11,757 bases of DNA, taken from Clostridiales bacterium. Lineage in GTDB: Bacteria > Bacillota > Clostridia > Christensenellales > Aristaeellaceae. The stretch lies in NCBI GenBank assembly GCA_004557905.1, contig SFFH01000060.1:1-11757 (forward strand), written 5' to 3'. Numbering within the stretch: the stretch's first letter is position 1; every line of letters starts with the position of its first letter. Positions 1 to 7,330 of the stretch are shown one piece after another. The position numbers were made by a program, and so were the translations under genes. Below the pieces are notes generated by a model that had not been told where the DNA came from, did no database searches, and saw only the letters and a program-made list of their open reading frames with translations.

Positions 1-1
1 G

Positions 2-301
2 CGCGCGTTCTACCACATGCGCGACGAGAACGGCGTGCCGCAGGGCTATGACCTGATCTGGCGCGGCGTGGAGATCACCACCGGCGCGCAGCGCGAGCAC
101 CGTTATGAGCAGCTCTGCGCGCAGGCGAAGGAGAAGGGCCTGGATGAGGACGTGAAGTTCTACACCGAGTTCTTCAAGTACGGCTGCCCGCCGCACGGCG
201 GCTTCGGCCTGGGCATCGACCGCCTGACCATGCTGCTGCTGGGCATGACCATCAAGGAAGCGATGTTCATCTTCCGCGGCCCGACCCGCCTGACCCCGTA
301 A
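2..301 (+). CDS. aspS: Aspartyl-tRNA synthetase, archaeal/non-discriminating type, C-terminal part (5' end outside window)
   Basis: Class II aminoacyl-tRNA synthetase that charges tRNA with aspartate in the cytoplasm. Only the last 99 residues are present; the reading frame is open from base 2 and the start lies upstream of the window. The fragment contains the ATP-binding motif 3 (GGFGLGIDRL, near residue 70) preceded by GCPPHGG. It ends in RGPTRLTP, close to the RLTP terminus of archaeal-type AspRS. The segment GVEITTGAQREH matches the amino-acid-binding part of the AspRS/AsnRS family. The PPHGG context and the RLTP ending favour AspRS over AsnRS. In bacteria this short archaeal-type form is often non-discriminating and also makes Asp-tRNA(Asn) for the GatCAB amidotransferase route; that role is family knowledge and is not shown here. 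A terminator follows, so the gene is separate from the phosphate genes. Confidence 0.9.
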   Translation, partial: RAFYHMRDENGVPQGYDLIWRGVEITTGAQREHRYEQLCAQAKEKGLDEDVKFYTEFFKYGCPPHGGFGLGIDRLTMLLLGMTIKEAMFIFRGPTRLTP

Positions 302-343
302 CGCGTCCTGCCCGCTCAAGGCGTCATTCCGATCATATTCATC

Positions 344-384
344 AAGGCACTGACTGTGTTTCATGCACGGCCAGTGCCTTTTCG
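344..384 (+). terminator. Intrinsic terminator after aspS
   Basis: AAGGCACTG (344-352) pairs with CAGTGCCTT (372-380). The stem continues inside, after one A/C mismatch, with bases 354-358 pairing to 366-370 and leaving a 7-base loop. It runs into TTTTCG (379-384), a short T-run. It lies about 40 bases after the aspS stop and insulates aspS from the pst genes. Confidence 0.75.
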
Positions 385-458
385 TGTGCCGGAATGGACT
401 TGCAGGGGGTATCCCTGCTGATTGCAAAGAGGGTTCGCGCTGCAAAAAGGCCGTTCCG

Positions 459-525
459 TTTCATATACTCTTTTCCTGTTCTTTACATGACCGCGCTTTC
501 GCGCTTAACACGCCGGCGATACAAT
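459..525 (+). promoter_or_regulatory. Probable PhoP-controlled promoter of the pst operon
   Basis: Three hexamers fit the Gram-positive PhoP half-site pattern TT(A/C/T)A(C/T)A: TTCATA at 460-465, TTTACA at 482-487 and TTAACA at 505-510. The first two are 22 bases apart, twice the 11-base PhoP repeat; the third is 23 bases on, one base out of phase. A good -10 box, TACAAT, is at 520-525. No convincing -35 lies 17 bases before it, which suits an activator-dependent promoter. The binding protein would be the regulator encoded at 6584-7258. This is inference from pattern and context. The rest of 302-593 holds the aspS terminator and nothing else recognisable. Confidence 0.5.
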
Positions 526-593
526 GACGTCGTTTCCGAGAGGGAGCGGCAAGACAAGTGAAAGCAATGCGACATGGATAAGGAGTGTGTCCT

Positions 594-1451
594 ATGAAGA
601 ACATGATGAAGAAGATGCTCTGCGGCGCGGCGGCCCTGTGCCTGATGGCGAGCGCGGCGGTGGCCGAGTTTGACGCGGGCAAGCAGATCGACGTGATCTC
701 CCGCGAGGATGGCAGCGGCACGCGCGGTGCGTTTGTGGAGCTGACCGGCGTGGAGCAGAAGATCGACGGCAAGAAGGTGGACATGACCACTGAGGACGCG
801 CAGATCACCAACAACACCGCGGTCACGATGACCACCGTCGCGGGCGACACCTACGCGATTGGTTACATCTCCCTGGGCTCCCTGAATGACAGCGTGAAGG
901 CCGTGAAGGTGGCGGGCGTGGAAGCCACCGCCGAGAACGTGAAGAGCGGTGCGTACAAGGTCGCGCGTCCGTTCAACATCGCCTGGAAGGAAGATGCGCT
1001 GAGCGACGCGGGCAAGGACTTCATCGCCTATATCCTCAGCAGCGAGGGTCAGGCAATCGTCAATGCCAACGGCTATGTCGGCAGCGATGACGCGGCGGCC
1101 TACGAGGCTGCGGGCGTCACCGGCAAGGTGGTCGTGGCCGGTTCCTCCTCCGTCTCTCCGGTGATGGAAAAGCTGGCCGAGACGTACATGGCGGCGAACA
1201 CCGGCGTGGAGATCGAGATTCAGACGAGCGACTCCACCACCGGCATGACCAGCGCCATGGAGGGCGCCTGTGAGATCGGCATGGCCAGCCGCGAGCTGAA
1301 GGAGGCGGAGGCCGCCGAGCTTGAGAGCACCGCGATCGCGATGGACGGCATCGCCGTGATTGTCAACAACGAAAACCCGGTCGAGAATCTGAGCCTCGAG
1401 CAGATTGGCGCGATCTACACCGGCGAAACGACGGTGTGGAACGAGCTGTGA
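594..1451 (+). CDS. pstS: Phosphate ABC transporter substrate-binding protein PstS, half-domains in permuted order
   Basis: Extracytoplasmic phosphate-binding protein of the Pst transporter, 285 residues. The start is ATG 594, with AAGGAG at 580-585 eight bases before it. Residues 1-24 form a Sec signal peptide (MKNMMKK, then a hydrophobic stretch, ending ASAAVA before E25). No plausible lipobox cysteine is seen; C10 and C16 sit too early, within the signal. Normal PstS proteins have SSSVxP, DSTTG, SREL and DGIAVIVN first, then TGExTxW, then REDGSGTR and the C-terminal lobe. Here REDGSGTRGAF (37-47), AIGYISLGSLN (88-98), RPF (125-127) and the ILSSEGQ/GYV region (147-162) come first. GSSSVSP (183-189), DSTTG (213-217), ASREL (231-235), DGIAVIVN (251-258) and TGETTVWNEL (276-285) come second. 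Each motif occurs once, so this looks like a circular permutation, not a duplication. pstC follows ten bases after the stop. Confidence 0.93.
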   Translation: MKNMMKKMLCGAAALCLMASAAVAEFDAGKQIDVISREDGSGTRGAFVELTGVEQKIDGKKVDMTTEDAQITNNTAVTMTTVAGDTYAIGYISLGSLNDSVKAVKVAGVEATAENVKSGAYKVARPFNIAWKEDALSDAGKDFIAYILSSEGQAIVNANGYVGSDDAAAYEAAGVTGKVVVAGSSSVSPVMEKLAETYMAANTGVEIEIQTSDSTTGMTSAMEGACEIGMASRELKEAEAAELESTAIAMDGIAVIVNNENPVENLSLEQIGAIYTGETTVWNEL

Positions 1452-1461
1452 GAAAGCGGAC

Positions 1462-2322
1462 ATGAAAACATTCAAAGAGAAGGCGATGAAAATCGTCTTC
1501 CTGTTTACTGCGCTGGTTTCGGTAGCATGCGTGGCCCTGATCTGCGTGTTCCTGATTTCAAGCGGCGTGCCTGCCATGAAGGAGATCGGCTTCGGCCGGT
1601 TCCTTCTGGGCAGGACGTGGAGGCCGGGCGCGGAGATCTACGGCATCTTCCCGATGATCGTGGGCAGCGTCTATGTGACCGGGCTGGCGCTGCTCATCGG
1701 CGTGCCGGTGGCGCTGCTGACGGCGGTGTACCTGGCGTACTTCTGCCCCGCACAGGTCTATCGCTTCATCAAGCCGGCGATTGAGCTGCTGGCGGGCATC
1801 CCGTCGGTGGTGTACGGCTTCTTTGGCATCGTGGTGCTGGTGCCGACGGTGCGCACGCTGGGCGAGCCGTTTCAGGGGAAGGGCAACTCCATCCTGACGG
1901 CGTCGCTCCTGCTGGCGATCATGATCCTGCCGACGATCATCGGCGTGGTGGAGCCGGCGATCCGCGCGGTGCCGCGCAGCTATTACGAGGGCTCTCTAGC
2001 GCTGGGCGCGACGCATGAGCGAAGCGTCTTTTCCGCCGTGCTGCCGGCGGCGCGCTCCGGCGTGCTGGCGGGCATCGTGCTGGGCCTGGGCCGCGCCATG
2101 GGCGAGACGATGGCGGTCATCATGGTCGCGGGCAATCAGGCGCGCATGCCCAAGGGCATTTTGCAGGGCGTGCGCACGCTGACAGGCAACATCGTGCTGG
2201 AGATGGGCTACGCGGCGGGCCTGCACCGGGAGGCGCTCATCGCCACGGGCGTGGTGCTGTTCGTGTTCATCCTGCTCATCAATCTGGCGTTCTCCGCGCT
2301 GAAGGGAAGGGACAGAGGATGA
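1462..2322 (+). CDS. pstC: Phosphate ABC transporter permease PstC
   Basis: One of the two membrane subunits of the high-affinity phosphate importer, 286 residues. Hydrophobic segments are visible near residues 11-33, 62-95, 108-130, 144-165, 198-222 and 258-280, fitting a six-helix permease. The inner-membrane loop that contacts the ATPase is seen at YYEGSLALGAT (174-184), followed by the PAARSGVLAGIVLGLGRAMGET stretch typical of PstC. RPGAEIYGIFPMIVGS (54-69) is also characteristic of the family. The start ATG 1462 is chosen because it gives the usual short basic N-terminus before the first helix; its ribosome binding site is weak (GAAAGCGG). A second ATG at 1486 has a better one (AGAGAAGG), and starting there would remove only eight residues. 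The gene lies directly behind pstS and its stop overlaps the pstA start as ATGA, so the subunits are co-translated. Confidence 0.94.
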   Translation: MKTFKEKAMKIVFLFTALVSVACVALICVFLISSGVPAMKEIGFGRFLLGRTWRPGAEIYGIFPMIVGSVYVTGLALLIGVPVALLTAVYLAYFCPAQVYRFIKPAIELLAGIPSVVYGFFGIVVLVPTVRTLGEPFQGKGNSILTASLLLAIMILPTIIGVVEPAIRAVPRSYYEGSLALGATHERSVFSAVLPAARSGVLAGIVLGLGRAMGETMAVIMVAGNQARMPKGILQGVRTLTGNIVLEMGYAAGLHREALIATGVVLFVFILLINLAFSALKGRDRG

Positions 2323-3197
2323 CGGAAGAAAAGAAGAGACGAAGGCAGGAGCGGCAGAGGTACTGGACGGCACGGCGCATCTGGGCGCAGAGCGTGCTGC
2401 TGCGCGTGGCGGTGCACGCGGCTGCTGCGGCGACGGTGCTGATCCTGGGCTTTCTGATCGGCTACATCCTCATTCGGGGCGTGCCGAACCTGAAGCCGGC
2501 GCTGTTCTCGCTGCACTACACCAGCGAGAACCAGTCGATGCTGCCGGCCATCGTGAACACCTGCACGATGACGGTGATGGCGCTGTTGCTCGCCGTGCCC
2601 GAGGGCGTGGGCGCGGCGGTGTATCTGGTGGAATACGCGAAAAAGCGCAGCCGTTTGGTCCGGCTGGTGCGCCTGGCGACGGAGACGCTCTCGGGCATTC
2701 CGTCGATCGTGTACGGCCTGTTCGGCATGCTGCTGTTCAACAACCGGCTGCATCTGGGCTACAGCCTGATCTCCGGCAGCCTGACGCTGGCGATCATGAT
2801 TCTGCCGCTGATTCTGCGCACGACAGAGGAGGCGCTTTTGTCCGTGCCGGACATGTACCGCGAGGGCAGCTTTGGCCTGGGCGCGGGCAAGCTGCGCACG
2901 GTGATGTCCATCGTGCTGCCTGCGGCGGCACCGGGCATCCTGTCGGGCGTGATTCTGGCCATCGGACGTATCGTCGGTGAGACGGCGGCGCTGATGTACA
3001 CCAGCGGCACGGTGGCTAAGATCGCGGGCCTGAGCGACTCGGGCATTACGCTGGCGCTGCACATGTACAAGCAGGCGAGCGAGGGCCTGTACACCGAGGA
3101 GGCTTATGCCACAAGCGTGGTGCTGCTGGTCCTGGTGCTCCTGATCAACTTTGCATCGTCCAGAGCCGCCGGAAGAATCGGCAAAAAACAGGGATAA
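2319..3197 (+). CDS. pstA: Phosphate ABC transporter permease PstA
   Basis: Second membrane subunit of the Pst transporter, 292 residues, pairing with PstC. A very basic N-terminal tail (residues 1-20, many K and R) precedes the first helix (about 33-53). Other hydrophobic stretches lie near 78-103, 125-141, 152-167, 196-220 and 264-280. The ATPase-contacting loop MYREGSFGLGAGKLRT (179-194) and the following IVLPAAAPGILSGVILAIGRIVGET region are typical of PstA. ETLSGIPSIVYGLFG (122-136) is the counterpart of the ELLAGIPSVVYGFFG segment in PstC, showing the two permeases are homologous. The start ATG 2319 overlaps the pstC stop; an AGAGG just upstream serves as ribosome binding site. The length is normal. 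Confidence 0.94.
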   Translation: MTEEKKRRRQERQRYWTARRIWAQSVLLRVAVHAAAAATVLILGFLIGYILIRGVPNLKPALFSLHYTSENQSMLPAIVNTCTMTVMALLLAVPEGVGAAVYLVEYAKKRSRLVRLVRLATETLSGIPSIVYGLFGMLLFNNRLHLGYSLISGSLTLAIMILPLILRTTEEALLSVPDMYREGSFGLGAGKLRTVMSIVLPAAAPGILSGVILAIGRIVGETAALMYTSGTVAKIAGLSDSGITLALHMYKQASEGLYTEEAYATSVVLLVLVLLINFASSRAAGRIGKKQG

Positions 3198-3201
3198 GGA
3201 T

Positions 3202-3963
3202 ATGGAAAACACAAGCAAATTCAGCGTGCGGGACATGAACCTGCACTACGGCAGCTTTCACGCGCTGAAGGGCCTGAGCCTTGACATCGGCGCGAACGAA
3301 ATCACCGCCCTCATCGGCCCGAGCGGCTGCGGCAAGTCGACCTTCCTTCGCAGCCTGAACCGGATGAACGACCTGGTGGAGGGCTGCCGCATCACCGGCG
3401 ACATCCGCCTGGACGGCGAGGACATCTACGCGCCGGGCACGGACGTCAACCTGCTGCGTAAGCGCGTGGGCATGGTGTTCCAGAAGCCGAATCCGTTCCC
3501 GATGACGGTGTACGACAACATCGCCTACGGCCCGCGCACGCACGGCATCAAGCGGCGCGCCGAGCTCGACGCGATCGTGGAAAAGAGCCTGCGGGACGCG
3601 GCAATCTGGGACGAGGTGAAGGATCGGCTGAACAAGAGCGCGCTGGGCCTCTCCGGCGGCCAGCAGCAGCGCCTGTGCATCGCGCGGGCGCTGGCGGCGC
3701 AGCCCGAGGTGATCCTCATGGACGAACCGACGAGCGCGCTTGACCCGATCTCCACCTCGCGCATCGAGGATCTGGCGCTCGAGCTCAAGCGGGACTACAC
3801 GATTGTCATGGTTACGCACAACATGCAGCAGGCGGCGCGCGTGTCGGACAAGACGGTGTTCTTCCTGCTGGGCGAGATCATCGAGAGCGGCGAGACCGAA
3901 AGAATCTTCTCCCGCCCGCAGGACAAGCGGACGGAGGATTACATCACGGGGCGCTTCGGATAA
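3202..3963 (+). CDS. pstB: Phosphate ABC transporter ATP-binding protein PstB
   Basis: Cytoplasmic ATPase that drives phosphate import through PstC/PstA, 253 residues, normal length for PstB. All nucleotide-binding motifs are intact: Walker A GPSGCGKST (39-47), Q-loop in FQKPNPFP (93-100), ABC signature LSGGQQQR (150-157), Walker B ILMDE (171-175), D-loop SALD (178-181) and switch histidine H206. The sequence RSLNRMNDLVEG (50-61) and the KPNPFPM segment are specific to PstB among ABC ATPases. The start is ATG 3202, four bases after the pstA stop, with AGGGA at 3190-3194 as ribosome binding site. The in-frame TTG at 3151 would add a tail overlapping pstA without homology and is rejected. phoU follows after 33 bases. 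Confidence 0.96.
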   Translation: MENTSKFSVRDMNLHYGSFHALKGLSLDIGANEITALIGPSGCGKSTFLRSLNRMNDLVEGCRITGDIRLDGEDIYAPGTDVNLLRKRVGMVFQKPNPFPMTVYDNIAYGPRTHGIKRRAELDAIVEKSLRDAAIWDEVKDRLNKSALGLSGGQQQRLCIARALAAQPEVILMDEPTSALDPISTSRIEDLALELKRDYTIVMVTHNMQQAARVSDKTVFFLLGEIIESGETERIFSRPQDKRTEDYITGRFG

Positions 3964-3996
3964 GATCGTGAATCGGCAGGCCCCGAAGGAGGAAGC

Positions 3997-4638
3997 ATGA
4001 GAAAGCGGTATGACGAGCAGCTTGAGCGGCTGCATGACGAGATCATCCGCATGGGCGAGATGATCGAGCGGGCGATTCTGGACGCGGTGAGCGCGCTGGA
4101 GACGCATGACGTGTGCCGGGCGAAGGAGATTATCGCCAGTGACGAGGAGATCGACCAGCAGGAAAAGCTGGTGGAAGGCCTGTGCATGAAGCTGCTGCTC
4201 TCCCAGCAGCCGGTGGCCGGCGACCTGCGCCGCGTGTCCTCCGCGCTGAAGGTGATCACCGACATGGAGCGCATCGGCGACCACGCGACGGACATCAGCG
4301 AGCTGACGCTGATGCTCTCGGGCGAGCCGGGCATGGGCGCACTCGACCTGCGGCAGATGGCGGCGAAGACCTGCGAGATGCTGCTTTGCAGCCTGGAGGC
4401 GTTCGTTCACCAGGATGTGCCCAAGGCGCACGAGGTCATTGCAAAGGACGACGAGGTGGACGCGCTGTTTCTGCGGGTGAAGGGCGACATCATCGACGCG
4501 CTGCGCAGCACGCCCGGCGGCGGCGAGGAGGCGGTGGATCTGCTGATGGCGGCCAAGTATTTTGAGCGCATCGGCGATCACGCGACGAACATCGCCGAGT
4601 GGGCGATCTACGCGGTTCTCGGCGAGCACGAGGATTGA
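3997..4638 (+). CDS. phoU: Phosphate signalling protein PhoU
   Basis: Cytoplasmic regulator that links the Pst transporter to the PhoR kinase and lowers phosphate uptake when phosphate is plentiful (family knowledge, best shown in other bacteria). The protein has 213 residues, the usual length. It consists of two helical-bundle repeats. Each carries the metal-binding family motif: ERIGDHATDI at 91-100 and ERIGDHATNI at 190-199. The first repeat begins with the typical RMGEMIERAILDAVSAL helix. The start ATG 3997 has a strong AAGGAGG at 3986-3992. The gene closes the pstSCAB-phoU operon. No clear terminator is seen before the next promoter region, so read-through into the cotransporter gene is possible. 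Confidence 0.95.
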   Translation: MRKRYDEQLERLHDEIIRMGEMIERAILDAVSALETHDVCRAKEIIASDEEIDQQEKLVEGLCMKLLLSQQPVAGDLRRVSSALKVITDMERIGDHATDISELTLMLSGEPGMGALDLRQMAAKTCEMLLCSLEAFVHQDVPKAHEVIAKDDEVDALFLRVKGDIIDALRSTPGGGEEAVDLLMAAKYFERIGDHATNIAEWAIYAVLGEHED

Positions 4639-4657
4639 GCCCGATTGGCCGCACCAT

Positions 4658-4713
4658 ATTTAACCCCGATTTAACATTCTCTTCTTGACGGCTTTACAGA
4701 GCGTTGATAATAT
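4658..4713 (+). promoter_or_regulatory. PhoP-box array with overlapping promoter of the Na/Pi cotransporter gene
   Basis: Hexamers TTAACC (4660-4665), TTAACA (4671-4676), a weak TTCTTG (4682-4687) and TTTACA (4693-4698) fall on an exact 11-base period. The first two sit inside an identical ATTTAAC repeat. This matches the known Bacillota PhoP operator layout of TTAACA-like direct repeats with five-base gaps. A promoter overlaps it: -35 TTGACG (4685-4690), with -10 GATAAT (4706-4711, 15-base spacer) or TAATAT (4708-4713, 17-base spacer). The cotransporter ATG is about 85 bases downstream. PhoP binding is inferred from pattern and gene context. Confidence 0.65.
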
Positions 4714-4799
4714 AGAAATTGTGGGAATTTTCGATTCCCCGCTTTTCCGGTCCCGAAGACGCACCTGTGCAAAATCTTGAGTCAAAGGAAGAGAAACAC

Positions 4800-6572
4800 A
4801 TGGATATTTTCGGCGTACTCAATATGATCTGCGGCCTGGCGCTGTTCCTGTACGGCATGCACATCATGGGCGACGGCCTCACGCGCATGTCCGGCGGCAA
4901 GCTGGAGACCATTCTTGAAAAGCTGACCAACAATACCCTCAAGGCCGTGCTGCTGGGCGCGGCCGTCACGGCGGTCATCCAGTCGTCCTCGGCGACGACG
5001 GTCATGGTCGTCGGTTTTGTCAATTCCGGCATCATGAAGCTGAGCCAGGCGGCGGGCGTGATCATGGGCGCGAACATCGGCACCACGATCACCAGCTGGA
5101 TCCTGTCGCTGACGGGCATTGAAGGGAGCAACGTCTTCCTTCGCCTGCTCAAGCCCAGCTCGTTTACGCCCATCATGGCGCTGTGCGGCGTGGCGTTCAT
5201 CATGTTCACCAAGAACGAAAAGAAGCACAACATCGGCCAGATTCTGGTCGGCTTCACCGTGCTGATGAACGGCATGAACATGATGAGCGACGCGGTCAAG
5301 CCCCTGGCGGATGTGCCGGAATTCACCAACATCCTGCTGATGTTCACCAATCCGGTGCTGGGCATGCTCGCCGGCATGGCGCTCACGGCGATCATCCAGT
5401 CCTCCTCCGCCTCGGTCGGTATCCTGCAGGCGCTGTGCATCACCGGCGCGGTGAAGTACTCCGCCGCGCTGCCGATCATCATGGGCCAGAACATCGGCAC
5501 CTGCGTGACAGCGCTGCTCTCCTCCGTGGGCGCGAGCAAGAACGCCCGCCGCGCGTCCCTGATTCACCTGTACTTCAACCTCATCGGCACGGTGCTGTTC
5601 ATGATCGTGTTCTATGCGATCAACGCGCTGGTGCCCTTTGCGTTCCTCGCCGAGCCGGCGAACGCCGCGGGCATCGCCGTCATCCACACGGCGTTCAACC
5701 TGCTGGCGACGCTGGTGCTGCTGCCCTTCAGCAGCCTGCTGGTCAAGCTGGCCTGCCTGACCGTGCGCGACGACGAGAAGGTGGAGAAGATCGACGACTT
5801 CCAGCTGCTGGACGAGCGCTTCCTGGCGCAGCCGGCCTTCGCCGTGGAGCAGTGCCGCGTGGTGACGGGCCGCATGGCGCAGCTGACGAAGGAGGCGATC
5901 TTTGACGCGTGCAGCCTGGTCGACGGCGGGGAATACACCGATGAGAAGGCCGAGCGCATCGCGGCGCTGGAGGAGAAGATCGACCACTACGAGGACAACC
6001 TGGGCACCTACATGGTGAAGCTGTCCCACGCAAACCTCTCCAAGAACGACGGCCACACCGTCTCCATGCTGCTGCACTCCATCAGCGATTTCGAGCGCAT
6101 CTCCGATCACGCCGTAAGCCTGATGCGCGCGGCCAGGGAGATGCACGAGAAGGGCCTGAGCTTCTCCGAGATGGCCGGCAAGGAGCTGCACGTCTTCGCC
6201 AACGCCACCCGAGACATTGTCAATCGCGCGGTGCTCAGCTTTGAGACGGGCGATCTGGAGATGGCCGCGACGGTCGAGCCGCTGGAGAGCGCGATCGACG
6301 CCATCAACGTGCAGATCAAGAACCGCCACATCGACCGGCTGCAGAACGGCCTGTGCACCATCGAGCTGGGCTTTATCCTTCAGGACATCTGCACCGACCT
6401 GGAGCGCGTGTCCGACCACTGCTCCAACATCGCGGTCTATCAGATCGAGGTGCCGCAGGACGAGCTGGATACGCATGAATACCTGCAGAGCCTGCGCCGC
6501 CAGGGCAGCATCAGCTTTGAAGCCGCCCGCCGCGATTACAAGATGCTCTACGCGCTGCCGGAGAATTCGTGA
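4800..6572 (+). CDS. Na/Pi cotransporter family protein with C-terminal PhoU-like domain
   Basis: Membrane protein of the type II sodium/phosphate cotransporter family (NptA/YjbB-like), 590 residues. The membrane half (about 1-320) holds two inverted Na_Pi_cotrans repeats. Each has the family's QSSSA signature, AVIQSSSATT (58-67) and AIIQSSSAS (197-205), and each is followed by an NIGT motif (ANIGTT 91-96, QNIGTC 230-235). The cytoplasmic half (about 340-590) is PhoU-like, with two helical repeats marked by FERISDHAV (431-439) and LERVSDHCSNIA (534-545). These correspond to ERIGDH in the stand-alone PhoU but have S in place of G. The start ATG 4800 has AAAGGAA at 4784-4790; an upstream in-frame GTG at 4719 lies inside the promoter region. 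The gene sits between phoU and the regulator genes behind a predicted PhoP-box promoter. Transport direction cannot be read from sequence: some bacterial members import phosphate and YjbB is reported to export it. Confidence 0.9.
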   Translation: MDIFGVLNMICGLALFLYGMHIMGDGLTRMSGGKLETILEKLTNNTLKAVLLGAAVTAVIQSSSATTVMVVGFVNSGIMKLSQAAGVIMGANIGTTITSWILSLTGIEGSNVFLRLLKPSSFTPIMALCGVAFIMFTKNEKKHNIGQILVGFTVLMNGMNMMSDAVKPLADVPEFTNILLMFTNPVLGMLAGMALTAIIQSSSASVGILQALCITGAVKYSAALPIIMGQNIGTCVTALLSSVGASKNARRASLIHLYFNLIGTVLFMIVFYAINALVPFAFLAEPANAAGIAVIHTAFNLLATLVLLPFSSLLVKLACLTVRDDEKVEKIDDFQLLDERFLAQPAFAVEQCRVVTGRMAQLTKEAIFDACSLVDGGEYTDEKAERIAALEEKIDHYEDNLGTYMVKLSHANLSKNDGHTVSMLLHSISDFERISDHAVSLMRAAREMHEKGLSFSEMAGKELHVFANATRDIVNRAVLSFETGDLEMAATVEPLESAIDAINVQIKNRHIDRLQNGLCTIELGFILQDICTDLERVSDHCSNIAVYQIEVPQDELDTHEYLQSLRRQGSISFEAARRDYKMLYALPENS

Positions 6573-6583
6573 GGGAGTCCGCC

Positions 6584-7258
6584 ATGATCTATATTGTCGA
6601 AGACGATCGCAACATTCAGGAAATCGAGCTCTTTGCCCTCAAGAACAGCGGCTATACCGCCGCGGGCTTTGAAACGGCGAAGGAGTTTTTCAAGGCGATG
6701 GAGAGCAAGCTGCCCGAGCTCATTCTGCTGGACATCATGCTCCCGGATGAGGACGGCCTGTCCATCCTGCGCAAGCTGCGCGCGCGCGCGGACACGCAGA
6801 AGATCCCCGTGATCCTGGTGACAGCCAAGAGCGCGGAGATCGACAAGGTGAAGGGCCTGGACGGCGGCGCGGACGACTACATCACCAAGCCGTTCGGCGT
6901 GATGGAGATGATTTCCCGCGTGAAGGCGCTGCTGCGCCGCTCCGGCGGCGCGGGCGACGGCCTGCTCACCTGCGGCAGCGTGACGCTGGACAAGGAAAAG
7001 CGGATGGTGTATGTGGACGGCGAGCCGGTCGAGCTGACGTACAAGGAGTTCGAGCTGCTGCGCCTGCTGATGAAGAACCACGGCATCGTGATCTCGCGCG
7101 ACGTGATCATGGAGCGCGTGTGGGACTCCAGCTTTGAGGGCGAAAGCCGCACCATCGACGTGCATGTGCGCACATTGCGCCAGAAGCTGGGCGAAAGCGG
7201 CGCGCTGATCAAGACGATCCGCAACGTCGGCTACATGTTCGACTCGACTGCGAAATGA
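6584..7258 (+). CDS. phoP: OmpR/PhoB-family response regulator, probable PhoP
   Basis: DNA-binding response regulator of 224 residues. The receiver domain (1-115) has the acidic pair D7/D8, the phosphoacceptor D50 in LILLDIMLP, the switch threonine T80 and the conserved K102 in TKPFG. The winged-helix output domain (about 128-222) shows ELTYKEFELLRLL, RDVIMERVW and SRTIDVHVRTLRQKL, followed by IKTIRNVGYMF. The start ATG 6584 is chosen because GAGGGAG (6571-6577) precedes it; an in-frame GTG at 6569 overlaps the previous stop and has no such site. The gene begins 11 bases after the cotransporter stop, so it is probably transcribed with it from the Pho-box promoter, giving positive autoregulation under phosphate limitation. 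PhoP identity rests on this context; by sequence alone, other OmpR-family regulators look alike. Confidence 0.9.
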   Translation: MIYIVEDDRNIQEIELFALKNSGYTAAGFETAKEFFKAMESKLPELILLDIMLPDEDGLSILRKLRARADTQKIPVILVTAKSAEIDKVKGLDGGADDYITKPFGVMEMISRVKALLRRSGGAGDGLLTCGSVTLDKEKRMVYVDGEPVELTYKEFELLRLLMKNHGIVISRDVIMERVWDSSFEGESRTIDVHVRTLRQKLGESGALIKTIRNVGYMFDSTAK

Positions 7259-7262
7259 CCCT

Positions 7263-7289
7263 GCCTTCCCCGCCGGGGAAGGCTTTTCT
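7263..7289 (+). terminator. Strong intrinsic terminator between phoP and phoR
   Basis: GCCTTCCCC (7263-7271) pairs perfectly with GGGGAAGGC (7275-7283) across a three-base loop and runs into TTTTCT (7284-7289). It begins five bases after the phoP stop. Regulator and kinase genes usually lie tightly together, so a stop signal here probably lowers kinase expression relative to the regulator, unless phoR has its own promoter. Confidence 0.85.
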
Positions 7290-7330
7290 GGACGCATAGA
7301 AAACTGCGCAAATCCCGCGCAGCGGGCAAG

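Noticed and set aside
3151..3201. Longer N-terminus of PstB from TTG 3151
   Set aside because: It would overlap the pstA end and add residues that merely read pstA in another frame; ATG 3202 gives the normal PstB start.
3145..4629. Minus-strand frame of 494 codons opposite pstB and phoU
   Set aside because: It overlaps two clear genes with intact motifs and has no ribosome binding site or domain of its own.
4782..6476. Minus-strand frame of 564 codons opposite the Na/Pi cotransporter gene
   Set aside because: Same shadow effect; low-complexity H/R/Q/A/V product, no recognisable domain, and a convincing transporter on the other strand.
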